DNA of 64,000 nucleotides, from assembly GCF_001638985.1 (NCBI RefSeq), contig NW_017265136.1, positions 310,001 to 374,000 on the forward strand. The letters run 5' to 3'. The stretch comes from Phycomyces blakesleeanus NRRL 1555(-). Lineage: Eukaryota; Mucoromycota; Mucoromycetes; Mucorales; Phycomycetaceae. This document shows positions 1 to 12,800 of this stretch, piece by piece. Within the stretch, counting starts at the first letter, position 1; each line of letters starts with the position of its first letter. A program made the position numbers and the translations under genes. The notes beneath the pieces are model-generated. The model was not told where the DNA came from. It saw nothing but the letters and a program-made list of their open reading frames with translations, and ran no database searches.

Positions 1-69
1 ATATATTTATATACTACAAATATTTGACTCAATTGATCCATTTATTTATTTTCTTTTCTCTCACAAAAG

Positions 70-292
70 TTGGCTACATGTTGCTGATGAAAGAAACCCT
101 CCTCCGTGGGGTCGAATCCCTTTTCCCGAAGATATTATTGGAAGTGTATTGATAAAAGATGGCGTAATCCAGCCAAATACTTTTGAAGCCATGCCAACTC
201 ACCGTTTGGTGACGTCTTGTGGTATTTTCAAGTTATCTGAACCACTTTTCCAGTGCCTCCTCAAAGAATCCAAAAAGAAAGCTCAAGCATAA
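70..292 (+). CDS. 3' terminal exon of an unrecognised conserved-looking protein (partial)
   Basis: An open frame follows a plausible intron acceptor (pyrimidine tract ending CACAAAAG at 69) and ends at TAA 290-292. It encodes about 74 residues, including PPWGRIPFPEDIIGSVLIKD and MPTHRLVTSCGIFKLSEP, and ends in a lysine-rich tail. The ordered composition and lack of low complexity suggest a true C-terminal exon whose upstream exons lie outside the window. I do not recognise the family and assign no function. Confidence 0.6.
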
Positions 293-629
293 TAGATGAG
301 AAATAATAATAATATTAATAATAAAAATATAACGATAAATGCGATAACACCAATATCAATATCAATCACAATAAAAATAAAATCAGGAATATAAGTACAG
401 TCACATATATAAGCATTGTATGTACCTTTGCATAGGCACATACACACAAACCCTTAATTAAAAAAAAAGAGAGGAGCTCACAACCAGGGGAAGTATGTGC
501 GGTGAATAAAATATCCACATAAAAGCTTGAAATTCAAAGCTGTCACAGTTCGGCGTGACTTTTATCAACACAAAAACAGAGGTTGAAGCAAGGGAGGGTT
601 CAGGGAACAACGCCATACAGACCTCTCGA

Positions 630-1746
630 ATGCTTCGTTCCGCAACCAGCCTCGTCCAGGGCATCACCACTCCCCTGACAGCACGCACTGGCGCAGCCTG
701 GGCCAGCCAAAGACTTTTCTCCAACACAGCCCAATGCTTCAACGATGAACCAACAAAAGCTACTGAAGATTCCTCAGAGTCTGAAGCTGCCCCAGCTATC
801 GAAGAAGAGCCCTTGAAGACCTCCCGTAGAAGACGACGATTCCATGACTGGGTTCGTGGTCAGGGCGCAAGATTCTCTCGCCCCTCGCTTGGAACCACCA
901 ATTATTTGGGCCCGACGGTACGGAGACTTTGACAGCAAAACGTGTGTACCTTAACTCATCCTTATTTCGATCCTCTTCTTTCCTCTCTTTCTACTACTCC
1001 CCCTTCTATTTTTCTTGTTTAGCCTTTCCCCAACAACCCTCTTTTCCAACCTAGACCTCCTCTCACTGATGCACGTCGTCAAGAGATTTACGATGTCTAT
1101 GTATCCGATCCCGAAAACTGGACCATTCGTAAGCTTGCCACCAAGTTTGGACTTTCATTGAAGCGCGTAGACGCTGTGCTCAAACTCAAAAACGCCGAGA
1201 AAGAAATGACAGCTAATGTAAAGCACAAAAAAAAACTCAAACATAAAAGTCATAGCAATAATAGGTCGAGAATTGAGATTTTTAGGAAAGATTATAAAAG
1301 GTTTTAATGGATGTTATTTTTATTCTTTTTTTTTTGACGCTAGGGAATTGCTCTGCAAAAGAAGTTTGCAAAGAGTATGGAACAACTCATGGGCGCAGAT
1401 TTAGCCCAGGTTTCTATTAACGAGCCTTTGGTTGATGTATTCCCCAACGTTGGCAAACCCAAGTTTAAGACTCTGGAGGAGGATGCTGTCTTTGCACCAG
1501 AAGCAAGTCTCATTTTATATTTCATTTATTAGGCGTTAACAGACAATTAACCTTTTGCCTTTCTTTTTCTTCATCAAGGATGCTGCCAAGGCGTTGAACC
1601 GCGAGGTTTTCAAAGAGCTTGAAAATCAGGCAATCGCAAGAGAGGAAAGTGAGTTTGCTTTCCAATCTGCTAGCAGAGCCGCCGCCGCCGAACCAAAATC
1701 ACACACAAAACGAAGCACATTTGTTATTGTAGACACCAGTAATTAG
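630..1746 (+). CDS. bot1: Bot1-type mitochondrial small-subunit ribosomal protein (mS45 family), 4 exons
   Basis: Exons 630-917, 1023-1217, 1344-1502 and 1579-1746 all join in phase 0 and give 269 aa. The N-terminus (MLRSATSLVQG..., Arg/Ser-rich, no acidic residues until about residue 30) looks like a mitochondrial presequence. The ATG at 630 was chosen because the frame has only a GTG upstream. Exon 2 carries the hallmark of the Bot1/Mrps35 family (Eukaryotic mitochondrial regulator protein): PFPNNPLFQPRPPL, then an IYDVYVSDPENWTIRKLATK helix-turn-helix-like stretch and GLSLKRVDAVLKLK. In yeasts the family is a component of the 37S mitoribosome needed for mitochondrial translation. Intron 3 (1503-1578) keeps the frame only with a GC donor (GCAAGT) and an AG acceptor. 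The gene converges on the TBC gene with about 100 bp between stops. Confidence 0.85.
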
Positions 1747-1846
1747 ACTTTCTTTACTTATTTCCTTGTATGTATGAATTCAAACCAAACAGAAGAAAAC
1801 AAAAACACATAAAAAAACAAAAATAAAAAAATATATAACGTGCTAT

Positions 1847-3931
1847 TTAAAAGAAGTCTTCCACTGGCTCGGGGGTATTGTTTTGAGAATCAGGTTTTTG
1901 GATGGATATGGATGGTCTGTGATTATGTGCTTGGGCCATGTTGTTTGCAAGTTTCTTGCCTTCAGCAAACAGAGTTTCAAAGAGTTCTTTACCCAGGCTC
2001 TTTTGTCTCTCGCTCGCAACCTTTTCCAGCTTGATACTCGTAGAGAAACCTGATTGGAAGAACGCTTCAAGGCACACGTTGGTTAAGGCTACCATACGGA
2101 ATATTGGGAGAGGGAGTTCAATTAGAGGTGTACTTTCAGCCAGGAATGCATCGGTGAGATGTGTGATGTTTTGGTCTTCCATTATAGAGAAGGCGCCTTC
2201 TGCGATCTGAAACTTTGACTTCCATTCTAATACCGTGTCTTCACTGAACGCATCGGCGGAAGTCTGTTCCAAACTAAGCAAAAACAGATTGTCAACAGCT
2301 TCCCACGCGAGTTCTTTCACGGTTCCGAGCTGTATCAAAAGCCAAAATATCTCACAACCCATGCTGGCAATATCAGAGTTTACTAATATGCTATCCTTGT
2401 CATGGTCGTACATATCAAAGAAGAAGTCTACATGAGACATAAAATCCTACAAGAATATAAATAAATCGATTAGCATAAACCCACCAATGGATTGTTCAAA
2501 AAAAAAGAAGCAAAGAAAAATTTTATATCTGATATATGCATTTATTAAGCTTTACCCCATGCATGATAGCACCCAGTCCAGTAACGACATCTTGAAAATT
2601 AAGTCCCTTTGTTTTATCTTTTTGGAAACAATCGTACAATCTGTTGACGAAACTTTTCCCTGTGGCACGTACAAAATCTGCTTGTGGAGAGTCATCGTTG
2701 ATCTCGGGACCTTCCCAGCTAGCCATGCTTTTCAACATTTTACGAAAAGTATCTCGATCCATTGTATTTCCACCTGTATTCTCATTGTCTCTTGCATAGT
2801 AGATTGCACCAAAGAAATGATCATAAATAATTGATATTTCTTCCTTGTTAAACTGAGCTGTATCTTTCAGTTTTCGCATAGTGGACCGTTTGGTAAATGA
2901 TTCGATGCCGCCGACAATCTTTAGTTGATTCTTTCTGCGAAGTTCAATAATGGTTTCATTTGTTACAACCGAAAAATTTTCGTACTGACGATAAATCATT
3001 TATCAAAAGTGTTTTTATAATATTAGTGAGGTTTATACGCTCCATATTATAACCGACATAAAAATTGTACTTACGGCGATCTTCATGAGCTGTCTGAATT
3101 TCTGAAAATAATAATAATTTAATACGATTAGTTGATGAGAAGCCAAATAATATCCTCCCTACTATTGTTTTTTTCAAACGTACCGATATTCTTTTGTTTT
3201 TATCTTTACCAGAATCTATGTCATCACTTGCTGCTGTATTAAGTGTAGCAAAGTACTTTTTGATAATAGTCAATAGTTCAGCATCGTCCTCAGCTGCCAT
3301 AATTGCTTCTTCATTAGTCTTGAGAATGGCTACAAGGAATATAATATAATAGAATAAAATAAAGCAAGCTGTTAATATAAACAAGGTAGATATTTTTTCT
3401 AAAATGATCTTATTCGCTTTCTTTTTTCCTGTTTACGGAGAACACATACCAAGACTATAATAAATATAATTATTAAGTATATCAGTTTTTCATTTTTTCT
3501 AACTGTAATGTCATACACCCGTTTATCTTACCCTATCTTGAAGAGAACCTTGGGACCATCCAAAAATAGACAATCCAATACATGAGAAGCGTAATGCAAA
3601 GGCATTGAGTTGATATAAAGAGTAAGGAACCAAGGAAGTGACGCTACTGATAGTTGTATATCAATCTTTTTCAAGTGTAATTTCAACTCGGGCATAGTTT
3701 GCTCTACAAACTCTTCAAGGACAATTTGATCCAACACAGCACCATACATAGATGTACTAACGTTTTTTATACATTAGAGTCAATAACACCATCAAATTAC
3801 TTCATAATAAATACCTATAATACCCAGGAAGCATCCCCTCTACCAATATTTCTAGTGCCCAGAATGCACTCTCTTCACTCATGTAACTATGTATAAATAA
3901 TATGTGCTTAGTACCATTTGACATACAGTGT

Positions 3932-3965
<34 letters not shown>

Positions 3966-6613
3966 TTACATCAGCATGGCAGCTACCACAATATTCATTG
4001 CTTGACAATAACCCAATTCAGGATGCTTCCATGAATATGCAATTAGAACTCGACGCAGTCTGTCAATGCCATCAGGTGTTTGATAAGCTACATATTCAGG
4101 GAGTGATCTATATGAAGGTACGTTTAGTTCCTTTTCTTAAACAAAACAAAAAAAAGCTTGATGTGTAAAAAGGGGGATACGATTGTTTTATTTCTCTTAC
4201 CTATGCAAATCTTTTTCAATCTCATGAGTTGAAAGAGATGTACGGTCCTTATGCATTTTTAGAATGTCTTTGTATTCCTCTTTGTTGTCGAAGCGTCTAT
4301 AGATTGCTCCCGAACTGACTTCCCAAATCTCTCCTCGCAAGATATTCGGAAGGCCACTTCTAACTAGCTCACTGAGCTTTGGTATCTGCAACATTGTGAG
4401 ATTACGCCCATATGCTATCATATATTTGTGTCAGTAGGTTTTAATGATGTAAAGCGTTTATTTTTTCTTTTTCTAACAGTATATATATATAGCTACATTT
4501 ACCTGAAAAATAGTCTCTCCATTGCCTGATTTTTAATATATCCATCGATGTATCAACCTCATCTGGGTACCCAAACTTTAGCCCTAAACCATGAGTGGTT
4601 GGGAGTACAGAAGAGAAATCTTCGATGGTTTTAACTCGCAGGATATGTTCGGATTCATAATCGGCTATGAAATGCTTGAGCGCTTTTATAGATGGTATCT
4701 GCTCATTAAGATTGCCCTTTAAAGCATCACAAAAGTTCTCGCATGTAGTTTTGTGAGCCTATTATATACATATATATACATATATATATATAAGTACACA
4801 CCCACATAAACATGTATTTAGATTTAGATAATACAGTTAAATGTCTGAACAAAAAAAAAAGAAAAAGGCTTACTCTAAATTCAAACGTATGCTCCATTCC
4901 ATGCCATGTTGTGAGAGAAATTGCTGATATATATGAACGTTCGTTGATTCGTTCAAACCTTCTTATAGTGTAAAGTGGTAAGGCAAACAAACACACAGAC
5001 TGGTGCTGCTGAGGTGGCACTCGTTTTTCTAGCGCCTCAAATGCTACAAACGTCTGGGACATGTATAGTTTACCGAAATAACGCTTTTCCCGAGTATTTT
5101 TTGAGCTGTGAGGATTGTCCGATGAATATACTGCGGAGCGAAGGGTGTATGATACATCGACCGAATCTCTCAATTCTTCTGTAGGTGGTAATCTGAACCG
5201 TAGTCGTAGATTCCTATGCTTTCTTTGGTTGACCAGATCATCCTTGAGAGCAATACTTTGGATATTTGATTCTGAATTTCGTACTCTGATGGCTTTGCTC
5301 ATGTTGGTTACCGATACATCTGGCTTCAAATCATCAGACTGTCCCGGAATATCACTTCTTGAACTCTTCAGTAAACGCTGTATAGATTGCTCGATCAGCT
5401 GTACGATAAGATCATATGCCTTGGAGTCATATGTTAGTCCTCAATAAAAATCTCGATACCATGTACGTATTATACTTACTTCATCTCTATTGAACATATT
5501 ACTAAAGAAAAACTAAACATAATGTTAGAAACAAAAAAATATTGTTGCTTTCGTTTAAATATATCCTACCTCCTCTTCGTTCTTGGTAACTATGCGTATA
5601 CTATCCGGAATAAGGTTCCGTTTAGAGTTTTCCTTTGTTAGTTCTTGTATATCCCTAAGCTCAATCAGGATCTTGGTTTCTACACCCAAAAGGAAGGAAT
5701 AAAATCCCAAATAATTTTCAGCAATGTAGAGTCTGCCTTGACGACTATTGCAAGCGCACGAATAATCTTTTTTTTTTTTTTGAAAAAAATTAAAATTAAA
5801 ATCAAGACTTTAAATGTCATCAATAAAAGGGACACAGGACATACAGCTCACAAGCCTTTCTGATACAGGAATAGGAAATGTTTGGCGAAACATTCTAGAG
5901 GCATTTCGTAATTTTTCGTCCGTTGATAGCTCATCAGCACTCATGTCTATACACGCATTTTTTATATAGCTGAGCATAGTTTCAAAATAAAAAACCTAGT
6001 CCGCAAGTCTATAAATACCTTTTGTATTTCCAACAATCATTGTAATCTGCTCTACAACCCAGCTTTCTTTGTCAAAAGGATCATTTATTTTTCTTAGTTC
6101 AGGTACTATGTTTTCTTGAATCCACTGCCACGCTGCCTCGATTGTTTTTTCAGACTCAGATACTGCTATCTGTAAGGGTACCGCGTTCTCTCCTCGCTTA
6201 AATAATATCTTGTGAGGTGGTTGTTTGGAGTCAAAGCTGAGCAGAAATAAAAATAATTATTATTAAAAACAAATTAAGCTTTATAGACACATTATTACCG
6301 CATTATTACAATAATTACTTACACACTTGCCAGAGTATTCAAGAGTGATTTAAACAGCTGATTTTCTGGGCCCTGAAGTCTCAGAAGAGAGAATTCGTCT
6401 ACCTGGTGTACAGTTATCCAGAAGGAAGATAATGGAGTATCAACCGCTGTTGGAAGAATAAACACCTGTATGTATATATGCATGTATGTTTATACATATT
6501 TATTTATTTACTTAGCCAACATGATTGACAACGACAGGATAGTTATGTGTATGATATACTGAACAGGGTCTTACATTCTTCGGTACACTAGAGAGTGAAG
6601 AGTTATTTTTCAT
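1847..6613 (-). CDS. GYP2: GRAM-GRAM-TBC-EF-hand Rab GTPase-activating protein (Gyp2/TBC1D9 family), many exons
   Basis: From N to C the minus strand encodes: a start ATG at 6613 ([13 protein letters not shown]); a region with [21 protein letters not shown] domain 1 ([15 protein letters not shown], about 5650-5730); GRAM domain 2 ([17 protein letters not shown], about 4880-5220); a TBC domain (about 3540-4640); and EF-hand-like helices at the C-terminus ([13 protein letters not shown] near 2400, [13 protein letters not shown] near 2620). Both catalytic fingers of TBC GAPs are visible: the arginine in IEKDLHR (about 4200) and the glutamine in GYCQAMN (about 3990). The family stimulates GTP hydrolysis on Rab/Ypt GTPases in membrane traffic. 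Roughly ten short introns interrupt it; one contains a (CA)n(TA)n microsatellite at 3930-3963. Exact borders of the GRAM exons were not all resolved. It is transcribed away from SZT2. Confidence 0.85.
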
Positions 6614-6803
6614 ATGTTGGAAAACCTGTAGGAAAATGAAATAAGGAAGAAGAGAAGAATCAACTTTGAACAAAGGGGCTCTTTAAAAACGAAGTACCAA
6701 CAGCCGTCTTATCACGTGGTGTACTTAAAATTCTTACTAGCTTTCCACAAAAGTTCGCCAATGACACTTTCTGTTGGACTGCTACTAGATTACTACATTA
6801 CTC
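6614..6803. promoter_or_regulatory. Compact divergent promoter between GYP2-like and SZT2-like genes
   Basis: Only about 190 bp separate the two start codons, so both promoters and 5' UTRs must share this interval. It contains a CACGTG-like core (TCACGTGGTG at about 6712-6721). I see no clear TATA box. This rests on both chosen starts being right. Confidence 0.45.
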
Positions 6804-9800
6804 ATGTCATATAATGACAAGCAAGCCGCGCCTAAACGGCCATTGAACACAGAAATCTCAGAAGAGGCACGGGTAAGGAATGAGCATGATGTCGATCTCA
6901 TAAACAGCAATGTTCCTGTAGGCGCATAAAAAAACTCAACAGGTACAATACTGACCGTTATCAATAAATCAGCTTGTAGAGGCAAAGACGGCAATTTTTC
7001 TACTAAAAAATGCACGGCTTTGCACAAAAAATGAATACACACAATGGCTCTTGAAGAACTTATTCCAACCATTCACAAGAAAAAAATGTGAGGTAAGGAA
7101 GATATATATATATTATACAAAAACTTGTAACACATTTATAAAACACTTTTTTTTTAAAAAAAAACCAATTAACAAAACTAATACAGGCAATGGATATCTT
7201 ATACCTATCACGAAACCGAAGGCGTATATGGAGGCCTGAAAGTAAAAACACTTATGGAAAAGGTACTCAAGGTACATATCGATATGCCAGCTCATCAATT
7301 GAAAATTTTGTATATATCAGATGTATTAAATCATCGAAGTGAGACTTCAGTACCCGCGAGCAAATTACCCAAAAGAAGCTCAACCTCTACCATTCAGACT
7401 TCAGAGCCAGTGTACATAATAACCCCGAGAACACAAATAATGACACTGCATAAAGAATATCGGCTTGTTTACATAATCGATCTAAGCTCAAGTCTAGCAA
7501 CAGTTGGGAATACTAATGCAGATCTTTTGATATCTGTTGTATTTAAAACGTAAGTTCCACCGATAATTTCACCAAAAAAATCTAACTCTTGTGTAACATT
7601 TCGCACTATGCAGTATGCGCGATTCTTTGAAAGGTCTTGTTCAGCCCTTTTCTTTGCAAATTTCTGACGAAGAAAAAGCAATCGTAAGTCTTTTTTTTAA
7701 TTATCCTAATGATCGATACTAAAACTCCCAAAATACATAATTAATAACAAACATATGTACGAAAGATACGGCCGTCGCTCTGTTTGACTGTCATGGCGGA
7801 CTGCTCCCAATTTGCATCAAATGTTAATATTATCCCAATGCTTGTAGCACACCCAACTATGCGTGTCTTTATGCAAAACGCAATAATAACCACCCAGAAT
7901 ATTGACCACATAATTGACAAGCTGTATGCAGAGTTCCAATCCTTCCAAGAAGACACAACAAGCTTCAGAAAGCTTTTAAAGCGCAGGCGCCCTAATATGG
8001 GATACAACCTTGATGTTAGTGGAGAAGTGCTGGACGCAACTTCACTACCGTCAAATATAGGTATAGCACAAGGTACAGATCACGAAGCTCCAAGGCGGAG
8101 CAAGACTGATCAGCAGAAACCAGGCATAAAGAAAGAAGAGCCCTCTTACTATGCGTCTAAAAAGGAAGTGTGGGGAATCGGGAAATCCGGTGCAAATATC
8201 TCCAGGATTCTGCATGCTGGATATTTTGCTCTGAGCTTGCTACCTCAAGAAGGAAGACCACAACTCATATTAATCACAGACGGAGCGATGAAATCCAACG
8301 TTCACGATAATACTTTTGTGCAACAATTTGCAGGAGAAGATGTTACATGTCATATAGTGCAAATTGGCTACAAGGATAGTTTTATTCCTGGCAGAAATTT
8401 TGGGTTTTTACCAGACAATGAGATTCTACGTTTCTTATCTCGTGCGACAGGAGGCACTTTTATGTTTTCAGAGGATTGTGAAGAAATAAGAGACTCCGAT
8501 ATCCAGAAATCTAGTGCGACAGACAGAACTAGCAGACAGAATTCAGAATCTGGAAAGGACGCTTATGAAGCTATACAAATTGTACCATCTGCTGATACAA
8601 AATGCCCTTCGCCAAATGGTTATCACCAAAGATTCCTCTTCAGAGAAACATATCTGTCAAAGCACGGATATGATTATCAGTCCCAGTCTTGCGACAATCA
8701 AGACCATAAGAATAATTTGCGAGATCTGTCAGGAGCATCCGGCGTAGAGATTGGCAGGGAAATATCAGCGAAACATAACTTCCCTTGGGATCCCAACGCA
8801 AATCCACCAGAAAACGATTGGAGACTTTTAAAATACCGAGAATATCTTTTGCCAGCAGAGTTTTCACATATTATAGCTGCAAGAGCCAGAGAAGGATTTT
8901 CACTACAATCGGTTACATTTGATAATGGAAACGTAACGACTAAGTCGAGCCCCGGAATAAATAACCTAGGAGCATTAGATTTTGACTCTGTCAAGAAAGA
9001 ACGGATACAGATCAGTATGGTACTATATTGGCAGCCTAATGTTACGATTGAGTACAGAATCCGCGCTACATGGCTTCCTTCAGTAATTGGTACACCTGGA
9101 AGCTTAAACGGCGAAACGCTGTTGCTTTCAAGTGGAATATTTTCTCGAGCAAAAATACCAAGAGCAGAGATTTTGGTCCGGACAGACACAGGATTTGCAC
9201 ATATGCTTCAAAACTGGGATGTATTCCGTCGTCGAGCGCAGATGATGGGTGTAGTAACTGGCTCGATATACTTTGGCGAATCCTATGCTGCCCCAGCATA
9301 TGCTAAAATTGAGAAACTCAAGTCATATCTCATTAATATCTTTGAGGGTGACGAAACATTGAAAACTATCATTGGATTCAATAGCAAATTTCTCTCTAAT
9401 TGGACAACTGGAGATACTACTAAGTTGGCTCCACAACTGTCTCCGCGTTATGAAAATTCTCTGCGACGTAGCGCTTTTCTAGAAGCTTTTCAGACGTTTT
9501 GGGAAAAAATCAATGCAGCAGAACACAGAAGCCGCACGCGCTGCTGGTATGATTATAATTGCTTGGACTTGTTGATTGGAGACGTATCACCTTACATGTC
9601 GCCAAGATTTACATCAACCTACAACCAAGACTTCGCCTTAAATGTCGAGGATGAGATTATGAAAGCAATTCTTTCTTTAAAAGAAGTGATAAGAGGATGG
9701 GCAGATTTTGAGAGTACAGACGGTACATTTGTCAATTTTATACACGGATTGCTGGTTAGTCCATCTCATGACGAAAATTCAAAGGATTATTTTTCTGTGA

Positions 9801-12800
9801 ACGTTGAATATCCCCCTTCTTTTTGCGAATTACGAGTACGGCAAGAATATGGGAGACTTATATCTTTAAGAATCTTATTTTTTAATGTGGATGTATTGGC
9901 AAGACGACGAACCTTTGATAACATCGTCATGTTACTAAAATCTTCGGAAAAGACAAATGTGTCTTGCAACAAAATATGCCAAAGACCTTTCTCTAGTCTA
10001 TTGATGCGAGATCCAAAGCATTTTCAAAACGGAGCTCCGAGTGGATCAGAACCAAACCTGAATGATAGAAAAGAAACAAACAGAAGACAAAACGAAAATA
10101 TCTGTCGATCGAAAGCATGGTATCTTCCTGTTGCGATGTGGTTAACGGGTGAATACATTGTTCGAGATTATCTTCAGCATATGGCATGGTCATGGCAAAC
10201 AGACAACCACCAAGACCAATTTCATAAAGAAAATCGAATGATGCCGATTCACGATCTTGCGTTTCAATTCCTATGCCAAGCTCGCCTAGATCAGGTACGC
10301 TAGTCGGAACACATGCAAAGTATATACGATGTTTTAATGACTATTCGTATTCAAATTTTTCCCAGGGATATAAACTAGTATCACCATTCCCAGACAGCAC
10401 TCATTTCTACCAGGAAATATCCCTTCCAAATCGGGATGGCCGAGAGTCTCTGTGCGCAATTCAATATTTTATTTGGAAGGATGCCGATAACGGGAGAATA
10501 ACAACAGAGCTTTGGATTGAGCCTAGCGGAACTCTAGCATTTAACCAATACGAACTTGTGAAGAAATGGACTGTGGATCCAGACAGGAAAACAATATCTC
10601 AACTCGTTACTTTTGATCAAATGCACGCGATTGGAAGATCAAAGGGAAAAGGCGACTTTAAAGATAAACGAGATGCAAGCAACGATACCCAAAACATGGA
10701 CGAAGACACTGTTGTAATGAGACTGCCTCATTTGTTTGATATATCGTATGTGTTACGGAACAATAAGTTTGTCGTAACCTCTTTCAAGTGTCCAATATAC
10801 AAGACACAAGTGATCGTCCAACAAGACGACTCTGAGTCATTTATTGATGATAGTTTTCCTTTTAACTCAGAATTCTCGACCTCTGCTGAACTAAGTGACA
10901 ATGGATCGGTATATAATGTCGAGAAACACGGCCCACAGTTGAGTAATGGAGTGAGATCTACCATACATAGTGGACGATTACCAACTAGTCCTGCGAGCAC
11001 ACTATCACTACCTACAAAGTATAGTGCAACTAAGGAGCTGTGTCCACGCCCAGATCCAGTGTTGAGCCGTAGCAAGGAAGCGATTGCACGTCTAAATCCA
11101 AAAGCACAAAATTATGCCCTCATGCATTATTATATCGAGAATTCTATGGAAAGAATCACAGATGGTGAGATCGTCATGTCGCACCACAACAAAAGGAAGA
11201 ATTTTTGGCGAGAACTACAAAAAGCATTAAACAAAGCAACCAACCATCACCTATCAGGAGTGAGGATGACTCCAAACCTTCAGAAACTACGTTGCTTTGT
11301 AAAAACATTCGATGAACGTTCTTTTGTTGTCGTTCTCCTACCAAGTCTAGATGCAATTGTATCAGGACTTTCAGCATTATCAGACAGTTCTGCTTCAACT
11401 GAAGCAGGTGATTTAGAGATTGATAAGGACGATATGTTTGTAGACTACTTTATATTCGAATGCACACGTCAAAAGCCTATGCGCCCGACAAGCAGCACAT
11501 TACTATTCAGCAGTCCATTAGATGAAGCGAATAGATCACGTATCGAAAGCTTGAATTTTGATGACGATGTAACAATGACAAATATAGATTATTTGATCCA
11601 TCAACCAGATGGACTTGGAGAGACAATAAGACCACAAATTATCCAAGGAAATTTTTCTAGCTGCTCTGGACAAGCTCAGATATCAGAAAAGTCACTTCGA
11701 GTGGCCCAAGATATTATGCATGCTTATTCAAAGAGCTTTGTAAAGTCATTTTATACATGTCTTTTGAGTGGATTCCCTGTTATTGACGACGACCTTTCGA
11801 AAGTGCTGGAAATATGCAATGAATCCGTCATGAGTATCGATATCACAGAATTTGTGAACATTTCTACACTACAAAAGCGTGATCCTGGAGACTGGTATGC
11901 TAAGAGTTTAATGAACATTTTTATTTTTGATTTACTGATTAGACTTTACAAATTTCAAGGGATTACCGGGAACGAAATATACAAGCCAGGTTCGCGGCCA
12001 TATTTCGCCATTATTTTGAACCAGTTCGAACAATAAGCGAGCAGCCTACAGATTTGTTTTACTACAAGCCTACGATGACCAAATTTGCAACACACACACA
12101 GAACCAAGGCTCTATCGAAGAAAAAATATCTTCTCTAATAGATTTGATTGCCTTTGCTCAAATACCATTGCTTATACGCCTCGAATGCTCTTATGAAGTA
12201 TTTTCAGAAAAAGGAAATACATCGGATAAAAGTATAACAATCCCGATATCTTTTCTACCAACATCATATTTAGGAAACTTTAAAGATGGAACACCGTTTA
12301 ACTTTGAAAATCTTGCGATCAGTGCCAAATCCGCACCACTAGATTCAGGGAACGTATCTGTGTATTTGCGATTTGTATGTTTAAATATACCACCGTCCGA
12401 TGATTTAAACTATACAACTGCAATATCCTCAGTACCACCTATTAGAGAGTAAGTTAGCTCCTTATTCTGCTGTTGTTAACTAGGTATTGACTTTCATTCA
12501 CTTTATAGATCATTAATAGAATCGATGAATTCACAGCCTGCTTGTTTTTGGATGCTCAATCAAGATCAACAAGGAGCTTTAGCAGAAACAGAAGCTCGGA
12601 TAAGATGGTTGCTCACAGAAGAAACAATACACGGCCTATTGAAAGCAGACATAATTACGAGACCTATCTTGGAGTATGTGGAGTACCAGCTTGGGCAAGG
12701 AAATCCTTTTGTAGATTTCCCAACATCAACTACAGTACCATTTCACTTTGTTAAAAATTGGGCCGAAAGTCGGCGCAGATTCATGGATGAGCTGCTGAAG

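Noticed and set aside
7187..7262. Possible extra SZT2 exon starting GCAATGGATATC after a CAG acceptor
   Set aside because: Its frame does not connect exon 2 with the following conserved frame, and the remaining intron would be under 50 nt. The direct join to 7263 or 7272 keeps the frame.
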